Shown one piece after another: positions 40,958 through 45,426 of a stretch of 45,426 bases of DNA. Source of the stretch: a virus. The position numbers and the translations under genes were made by a program. The stretch spans positions 1 through 45,426 of IMG/VR virus record IMGVR_UViG_3300027736_000077. One strand, 5' to 3'. Position 1 is the first letter of the stretch, and each line of letters starts with the position of its first letter. Under the pieces are notes generated by a model that was not told the DNA's origin, made no database searches, and saw nothing but the letters and a program-made list of their open reading frames with translations.

Positions 40958-41341
40958 ATGTTAAAAGTCTTTGTTTATTTCAACCTCCACAAGAAATGCT
41001 TTAGCATTAAGGCTCTCAACGGCCCATACAAGGGGCTGGTCATTGGTCACACTAACAGTGTGTTGTTGTCTGATGTGACATTCAAGGTGTCCCCAGCAGG
41101 GCGGCGCAGGGTGCTGGCAGAGAAGCGCAAGAATGTCCATGCCGGTGTCGTTGGACATATGGCAGACAGTGGTGCTCATGATGTACACAATCGGTACATG
41201 ATGCTTGGCACAGCCATCACCTACAACCCCTACAAGTATGACAGCTTTGTGCAGCGCAGCACAGAGCAGCCTGTCCACAATGCTAAGTGGGCTGCACTAC
41301 TGGCACAGGATGGTAAGGGTTTCATCAGCGCTTCGCTGTGA
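40958..41341 (+). CDS. conserved phage protein, 127 aa
   Basis: Starts MLKVFVYFNLHKKCFSIKAL after a TTCCTAAAGGAA leader. The middle has RRRVLAEKRKNVHAGVVGHM and the end ITYNPYKYDSFV, features I associate with a phage family of unknown function. The N-terminal strand-helix pattern is small-domain-like. Confidence 0.65.
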   Translation: MLKVFVYFNLHKKCFSIKALNGPYKGLVIGHTNSVLLSDVTFKVSPAGRRRVLAEKRKNVHAGVVGHMADSGAHDVHNRYMMLGTAITYNPYKYDSFVQRSTEQPVHNAKWAALLAQDGKGFISASL

Positions 41342-41375
41342 AACGATTATGAAACAATTTTCTGAAGGAAACACA

Positions 41376-41600
41376 ATGAAAAATCGTATATGGATTGAGC
41401 TTGCGAAGGCTGAAAATGATGAGCATGCTGATGAGCAGTGCCAACTGGCAAACAAAATGCTAAAGCGTTTGGGCCTTGAGGTGATGGAATTTTGGTGGGG
41501 ATATGGCACTTACAACATCACCCTCAATGACAGCGGCATGTTCTTGAAGTGTCCTGACAGGGGCCACTGGTTCAACCTAGATAAACTAGCAGGGGAATAA
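41376..41600 (+). CDS. small protein, 74 aa
   Basis: Starts MKNRIWIELAKAENDEHADE, preceded by a GAAGGAAAC leader related to the recurrent one. Mixed helix and beta (LEVMEFWWGYGTYNITLND). Unknown. Confidence 0.6.
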   Translation: MKNRIWIELAKAENDEHADEQCQLANKMLKRLGLEVMEFWWGYGTYNITLNDSGMFLKCPDRGHWFNLDKLAGE

Positions 41601-41601
41601 C

Positions 41602-41817
41602 ATGACAGACGAAGACAAAGCATTCATTGATGCTTACATATCTTGCTTCGGTGCATCCAGCAGACAGTTTGTGGAGGATGTAATAGGTATGTACAAGTAC
41701 AACAGTTCAGAGACAGCGAATGAGGATCATCATGGTAGCGAATCTATTAAGGTGATGGATGCTTATCTACTGTGGCACAAGGCTATTCAGTTTGGCCTAA
41801 ACATTATTAAGGTATGA
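41602..41817 (+). CDS. small acidic helical protein, 71 aa
   Basis: MTDEDKAFIDAYISCFGASS followed by a helical part. An AGGGGA ribosome site overlaps the end of the preceding gene. Unknown function. Confidence 0.55.
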   Translation: MTDEDKAFIDAYISCFGASSRQFVEDVIGMYKYNSSETANEDHHGSESIKVMDAYLLWHKAIQFGLNIIKV

Positions 41818-41818
41818 C

Positions 41819-42004
41819 ATGACATACACACTCTATTGGACATTCCGAAACAGGCATGAATGGAACAGGCAATTCGATAACTTTGATCACTTGTGTTTAT
41901 TCCTAAACACTTGTGGCCTGACATCACACCATGATGTGTTGTCCATTCGATACACAACCAACCAAGATAACGAAGTTAGACACTTGAAAGTGACACACAA
42001 ATGA
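41819..42004 (+). CDS. small aromatic-rich protein, 61 aa
   Basis: MTYTLYWTFRNRHEWNRQFD, with many His, Trp and Phe. Lies one base after the preceding stop and overlaps the next start by four bases. Unknown. Confidence 0.5.
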   Translation: MTYTLYWTFRNRHEWNRQFDNFDHLCLFLNTCGLTSHHDVLSIRYTTNQDNEVRHLKVTHK

Positions 42005-42264
42005 AAACATTTACAGTGATTGTTTACAGTGATGCAGGGCATGCATGGGGTAAGGTGAAGCGAGAGGTGCTGCGAAACCTTGGCATTGCCCATAAGATTA
42101 GCTCTTACAGCTATCAGCGTAATGACTATGCATACCTCGAAGAGGACTGCGATCTGTACCTACTACAGCAAGCAATGGATGAGGACAATGTGCGTCTCAG
42201 ATATATTGAGCGCCGCACTGATGGCAGAAGCAAGATTCGTTCTTATGATCGGTATGCACCATGA
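42001..42264 (+). CDS. conserved small phage protein, 87 aa
   Basis: MKTFTVIVYSDAGHAWGKVK, then LGIAHKISSYSYQRNDYAYL and EEDCDLYLLQQAM. The AHKISSYSYQR...YLEEDCDLYL pattern is one I recall in other phages and plasmids, role unknown. ATGA overlaps both sides. Confidence 0.65.
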   Translation: MKTFTVIVYSDAGHAWGKVKREVLRNLGIAHKISSYSYQRNDYAYLEEDCDLYLLQQAMDEDNVRLRYIERRTDGRSKIRSYDRYAP

Positions 42265-42470
42265 ACTACTACCAGCTAGGCTTTTATGCAGGGCATAAGA
42301 ATGTGCCACTGCATAGGTACATTGACTTCCCCGAAGAGCCCCTTGATCTAACCTTATATGAGCAAGGCTGGCATGCTGGACACAAAGAACACCTTCTCGA
42401 ATTAGAGAAGCACAAGCAGGAAATGCTTGATCATTTTGATCATTTTAAATACTTCCGAAAGGCACTATGA
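42261..42470 (+). CDS. small His-rich protein, 69 aa
   Basis: Two GHK-type motifs (YAGHKN, HAGHKE) and a HFDHFKYF end; could bind metal, but this is speculative. ATGA overlaps both sides. Unknown. Confidence 0.5.
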   Translation: MNYYQLGFYAGHKNVPLHRYIDFPEEPLDLTLYEQGWHAGHKEHLLELEKHKQEMLDHFDHFKYFRKAL

Positions 42471-42694
42471 TGATATCTGAAATTGACATTAAAGACTTTG
42501 ACAAGGGAGAGCAGTGCTTGCTATACCAGTGCAAGCCACGAACCTATGTGCAGCACCCTGCCACTGGGTATGTGTACTTCTTTGATCACCTTGATGGGGC
42601 ATACAGCTACTGCACTGACATGTTCAATGAGGTGGTGCATCTAGTGGCACATGCCTTAGTAGTGCCTCTGACACGTAAGGAAAAGCCCGACTAA
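42467..42694 (+). CDS. small protein, 75 aa
   Basis: Starts MMISEIDIKDFDKGEQCLLY; beta-rich with ATGYVYFFDHLDGAYSYC. After it comes a 110-base gap with a hairpin CACAGGGC/GCCTTGTG (42712-42734) before the DUF932 gene. Unknown. Confidence 0.55.
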   Translation: MMISEIDIKDFDKGEQCLLYQCKPRTYVQHPATGYVYFFDHLDGAYSYCTDMFNEVVHLVAHALVVPLTRKEKPD

Positions 42695-42804
42695 AACAGT
42701 AGGACATTTTTCACAGGGCTTGACCGGCCTTGTGGAAAGCGACTAAAGTAATGTTGCTTTAACGGCAAGCCAGCCACTCTCAACCAACCTTAAAGGATTT
42801 TAAA

Positions 42805-43650
42805 ATGGCACACGTAATCTTCTCCCGCAATAACGACAACTCTGCTCTGACTACAGAGCGCATCATGCAGTTGGCTCCCGCTGCTTTCAGCACAACCAAA
42901 GCAGATCGTCTCACCAATCGTTACGTCCCCCTCAACACTGGTGACATGCTGACATTGATGCAAGACTATGGCTACCAGCCAGTGCAAGCAGCACAGAAAC
43001 GTAGCCGTAAGGCTGGTACCACTGAGCATGGTGCTCACATGTTAGCCTTTGCCAACCTCAACGAAGAGGCAGTCGATGGTGTACGTCCTGAGATTGTCCT
43101 GTTCAACAGCCATGATGGTACATCAGGTGTTCGTTTGTTTGCTGGTTGTTTCCGCTTCATCTGCTCCAATGGCATTGTGGCAGGTGATGGATTCAAGAGT
43201 AGCATGTACCACAGCAAAGCTTTGCTTGGCTTTGAAGATATGCTGCGTAACACAGTGGAGACGCTGCCCCTGTTGATGGCACGTATTGAGAAGCTGCGTA
43301 GTGTGAAGCTTGACTATGAGCAAGCACGCCGCTTGGCAGAGGACGCTGTGCTGACACGTTGGGACAGCTATGATGCAACACAGGAGAAGCACAAGCATGG
43401 TGTGTTTGCTGTGTCACAAACTGTGCGAGATGTAATGTCAGTGCAGCGTAGCGAAGACAACTTTGCTGATGCCTTCACTGTGCTCAACCGCATTCAAGAA
43501 GGTGTCATTCGTGGCAAGGCATTGATCCGCTCTGTGTCTGACAAGCACCCAACAGGAATGATGCGTAAAGCACGGCCTGTCAACAGCGTGAAGGAAAACA
43601 TTCGTATCAACAGCGAACTGTGGAACTTAGCTGAGGCAGTGGCAGCTTAA
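42805..43650 (+). CDS. DUF932 phage/plasmid-like protein
   Basis: A 281-residue protein of the DUF932 family, widespread in phages and plasmids. Typical parts are NTGDMLTLMQDYGYQPVQAA, HMLAFANLNE, VRPEIVLFNSHDGTSGVRLF and GCFRFICSNGIVAGDG. The exact biochemical role is unknown; a DNA or replication-associated role has been suggested from genomic association. It has an AAAGGA ribosome site and its own terminator. More GC-rich and more regular in codon use than the small neighbours. Confidence 0.85.
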   Translation: MAHVIFSRNNDNSALTTERIMQLAPAAFSTTKADRLTNRYVPLNTGDMLTLMQDYGYQPVQAAQKRSRKAGTTEHGAHMLAFANLNEEAVDGVRPEIVLFNSHDGTSGVRLFAGCFRFICSNGIVAGDGFKSSMYHSKALLGFEDMLRNTVETLPLLMARIEKLRSVKLDYEQARRLAEDAVLTRWDSYDATQEKHKHGVFAVSQTVRDVMSVQRSEDNFADAFTVLNRIQEGVIRGKALIRSVSDKHPTGMMRKARPVNSVKENIRINSELWNLAEAVAA

Positions 43651-43656
43651 TTTAAT

Positions 43657-43678
43657 GGGGGCTTCGGCCCCCTTGTTT
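43657..43678 (+). terminator. rho-independent terminator with UUCG tetraloop
   Basis: GGGGGC, TTCG, GCCCCC, then TTGTTT. The C(UUCG)G tetraloop is exceptionally stable. It ends the DUF932 transcript. Confidence 0.8.
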
Positions 43679-43706
43679 ACCCCATTAACATAAGGAATAC
43701 CCCATT

Positions 43707-43838
43707 ATGTCTAGAGAACGTCAACTATTGGAATGGTTGCTCAGATCTGTGTACGAAGAGGATGGAAGCTACTATCCATGCATGGATTTCGATGGCCTAA
43801 TTAAAACTGTCAAACTATTTTTAAAGGAAACCAAATGA
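43707..43838 (+). CDS. small protein, 43 aa
   Basis: Begins MSRERQLLEWLLRSVYEEDG and ends KTVKLFLKETK. A TAAGGA ribosome site precedes the ATG, and its stop overlaps the next start (ATGA). Below usual ORF cut-offs. Unknown function. Confidence 0.6.
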   Translation: MSRERQLLEWLLRSVYEEDGSYYPCMDFDGLIKTVKLFLKETK

Positions 43839-44026
43839 GCTTCATTGCATTCTTGAAAGAACAATACCGCCAGCCTGAGCCTAACACTGTGATGCTTAGA
43901 GAGCTTGCCACCGCACGGCTTGAGAAGCTTGAGGCTGAAACGGCTGTGGAATATGCACAAAGCATAGTCGATTACAACACCACTCGAATCACCCGACTTG
44001 AGTATTACTTATCGGATATTAAATGA
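43835..44026 (+). CDS. small coiled-coil protein, 63 aa
   Basis: MSFIAFLKEQYRQPEPNTVM, then TARLEKLEAETAVEYAQSIV. The AAAGGAAACCAA leader lies in the end of the previous gene, and it overlaps the hydrolase start. Possible partner for the hydrolase, but no evidence beyond position. Confidence 0.55.
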   Translation: MSFIAFLKEQYRQPEPNTVMLRELATARLEKLEAETAVEYAQSIVDYNTTRITRLEYYLSDIK

Positions 44027-44871
44027 TTACAGAAGATCAAGCAATAGGCATGCTAGTAGGCACTGCCATTGGTGATGCACTAGGTGCGCCGCTGGAGTTT
44101 ATTGAACCAGAAGATATCCGTGATGTACACGAAGAGATGACAGGTGGTGGTGTGCATGACACAGCCCCCGGCGAATGGACTGATGACACGGCTATGGCTA
44201 TGGCTATAGCTGATGCATACATTACACAGGGTAAGTTTGATCCAGCCGCCATCATGCTCAACTTCAAGGTGTGGAAAGACACTGGCCTCTACGGCACTAG
44301 GGAATATGTCTTTGACATTGGTAACACTACATCAGCAGCGCTGGTTGAGGCCAATGTATATACACCCTATGCTGGTAGCTCATCACCTAAGGCTAGCGGT
44401 AATGGCTCCATCATGCGGGTTGCTCCAATCATGATTGTTAATCACAGGAATTCAGTGAGGGCTATCGGTGAGGCAGTGGCTGTGTCGTTGATGACCCACG
44501 GCAGCAGAGATACAGTGCATTACATTTCAGCGTTTGTTGCTGAGTGCATGGAAGGCTTTCACTTTAGTTCTAACCAATCGTTGTTGCTCAAGACTAGGAT
44601 GCCACCGCATGGTATTCGTGGGACAATTATGTGGACTTACACTCAAGCATGGCGTAGCATTTCCCTCAACGGAAACTTCGAGGATGCTGTTATCCACGCT
44701 GTTAACAGAGGCAATGATGCTGACACTGTAGGTGCTGTCACTGGCATGTTAGCTGGACGGATGTTTGGATACAGCAAGATCCCTAAGCGTTGGCTGGATA
44801 AGCTGCACCAGCATGACCACATCGTTGACACTGCCAAACAACTATACAACTTATACCCTCCCACATTATGA
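44023..44871 (+). CDS. ADP-ribosylglycohydrolase (DraG/ARH family)
   Basis: A 282-residue hydrolase that removes ADP-ribose from proteins or other targets. Metal-site motifs are complete: AIGDALGAPLEF (16-26), EWTDDTAMAMAIADAY (from 51), GNGSIMRVAPIM and NRGNDADTVGAVTGMLAG (from 228), with the aspartates that bind two Mg2+ ions. Length matches the family. ATGA overlaps on both sides. Its substrate could be the product of the ADP-ribosyltransferase-like domain in the giant virion protein. Confidence 0.92.
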   Translation: MITEDQAIGMLVGTAIGDALGAPLEFIEPEDIRDVHEEMTGGGVHDTAPGEWTDDTAMAMAIADAYITQGKFDPAAIMLNFKVWKDTGLYGTREYVFDIGNTTSAALVEANVYTPYAGSSSPKASGNGSIMRVAPIMIVNHRNSVRAIGEAVAVSLMTHGSRDTVHYISAFVAECMEGFHFSSNQSLLLKTRMPPHGIRGTIMWTYTQAWRSISLNGNFEDAVIHAVNRGNDADTVGAVTGMLAGRMFGYSKIPKRWLDKLHQHDHIVDTAKQLYNLYPPTL

Positions 44872-45426
44872 AACTACCTAGATATTTAATGTCACAAGAT
44901 GGTGGGTACAGGTACAACCCTCCAGCAGATGCAGTGGAGGCTGGCATAGTGAGAAGGCAAGCGTGTGGCACAGACCAGCAGCAAGCCTTTGCCTATGCTG
45001 AGGAACAGAATGCCTTGATGGATGAGTGGCGCAAAGATGTACGTTACTTGCGTACACTATCCACCAAGAGCACAGTGGCTGATCTAGTCAGGGCTTATAA
45101 GGCAAGCATTGGTTACACCAAGCTTAGCCCTAAGAGTCAGGAAGACTATGCCTATTTCCTGAGCAAGTGGTATGGCAGCAAGACCTCAGGCACTACGCTG
45201 CTACACACTAGGATGGGTGATCTAGTCACACCAATATGTCAGCGTATCTACGACGAGCAAGCAAGCCATAGCGTTAGCCTAGCCAATCATGCCCTGTCTA
45301 TATACAGGCTGCTGTTTAGCTTTGCTATTCGTAATGGCTACACCCTGCACAATCCCTTCACCAATGTTGCAAAGCAAACAGACAAGCCACGTAGGGTGGT
45401 GTGGCAGAAAGACAACATAAAGAAAT
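44868..45426 (+). CDS. int: tyrosine recombinase / integrase, N-terminal part (cut by window)
   Basis: The visible 186 codons open with MKLPRYLMSQDGGYRYNPP and contain a core-binding (SAM-like) domain: TVADLVRAYKASIGYTKLSP, ending in SLANHALSIYRLLFSFAIRNGYTLHNPF. The catalytic domain with the R-H-R-Y residues lies beyond the window. It integrates the phage into an attachment site and indicates a temperate life style. The start overlaps the stop of the hydrolase gene (ATGA). Confidence 0.85.
   Translation, partial: MKLPRYLMSQDGGYRYNPPADAVEAGIVRRQACGTDQQQAFAYAEEQNALMDEWRKDVRYLRTLSTKSTVADLVRAYKASIGYTKLSPKSQEDYAYFLSKWYGSKTSGTTLLHTRMGDLVTPICQRIYDEQASHSVSLANHALSIYRLLFSFAIRNGYTLHNPFTNVAKQTDKPRRVVWQKDNIKK

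Noticed and set aside
1-45426. Direct circular closure of the window
   Set aside because: Joining the end to the start would end the integrase frame within about 30 codons, lacking the catalytic domain, so the window is a part of a longer sequence.

Overview
The window is most of the genome of a tailed bacteriophage or prophage. It has portal, terminase, scaffold and capsid genes, a stacked tail-fibre block and a lysis cassette. There is no tape-measure, tail-tube or sheath gene, so I infer a short-tailed (podovirus-type) particle. An integrase starts at the right edge and the 3' half of a tRNA gene lies at the left edge, so the element is probably temperate. DnaA-type boxes, sigma70-type promoters and a boxA-like site suggest a proteobacterial host; I cannot name it from sequence alone. 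No DNA polymerase, primase, helicase or repressor is visible, so part of the genome lies outside the window.

Layout. (1) Positions 1-66: tRNA 3' half and a bidirectional terminator. (2) 84-36827: one tightly packed leftward late region, many genes joined by 1-4 base ATGA/TAATG overlaps. In transcription order it holds small conserved genes, a large virion protein, small and large terminase, portal, scaffold, major capsid, a capsid accessory protein, an internal terminator, adaptor, tail hub, tail fibre, three seven-bladed RCC1-type propeller proteins, a sulfotransferase/glycosyltransferase, a small C-terminal-helix protein, a methyltransferase, an APS-kinase-like kinase/nucleotidylyltransferase, membrane proteins, a ferritin-like protein, holin, endolysin, a metallopeptidase-like protein and four or five presumed ejected virion proteins, ending in an 1813-residue protein. 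(3) 36828-38130: a 1.3 kb AT-rich non-coding region with a perfect consensus parS site, a cluster of DnaA boxes, direct repeats, a GC-rich island and a long imperfect hairpin. (4) 38131-45426: a rightward block of short, mostly unrecognised genes, including an ASCH-like protein, a DUF932 protein and an ADP-ribosylglycohydrolase, ending in the truncated integrase.

How the genes work together. The leftward block builds, fills and releases the particle. The rightward block is the accessory or early side, with the integrase at its end. The divergent region between them looks like a replication and segregation locus: host DnaA and host ParB recognition sites but no par genes in view. Two further themes stand out. 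A sulfation/glycosylation gene set is embedded among receptor-binding propeller genes, and a probable ADP-ribosyltransferase domain in a virion protein is paired with an ADP-ribosyl hydrolase gene on the other strand.
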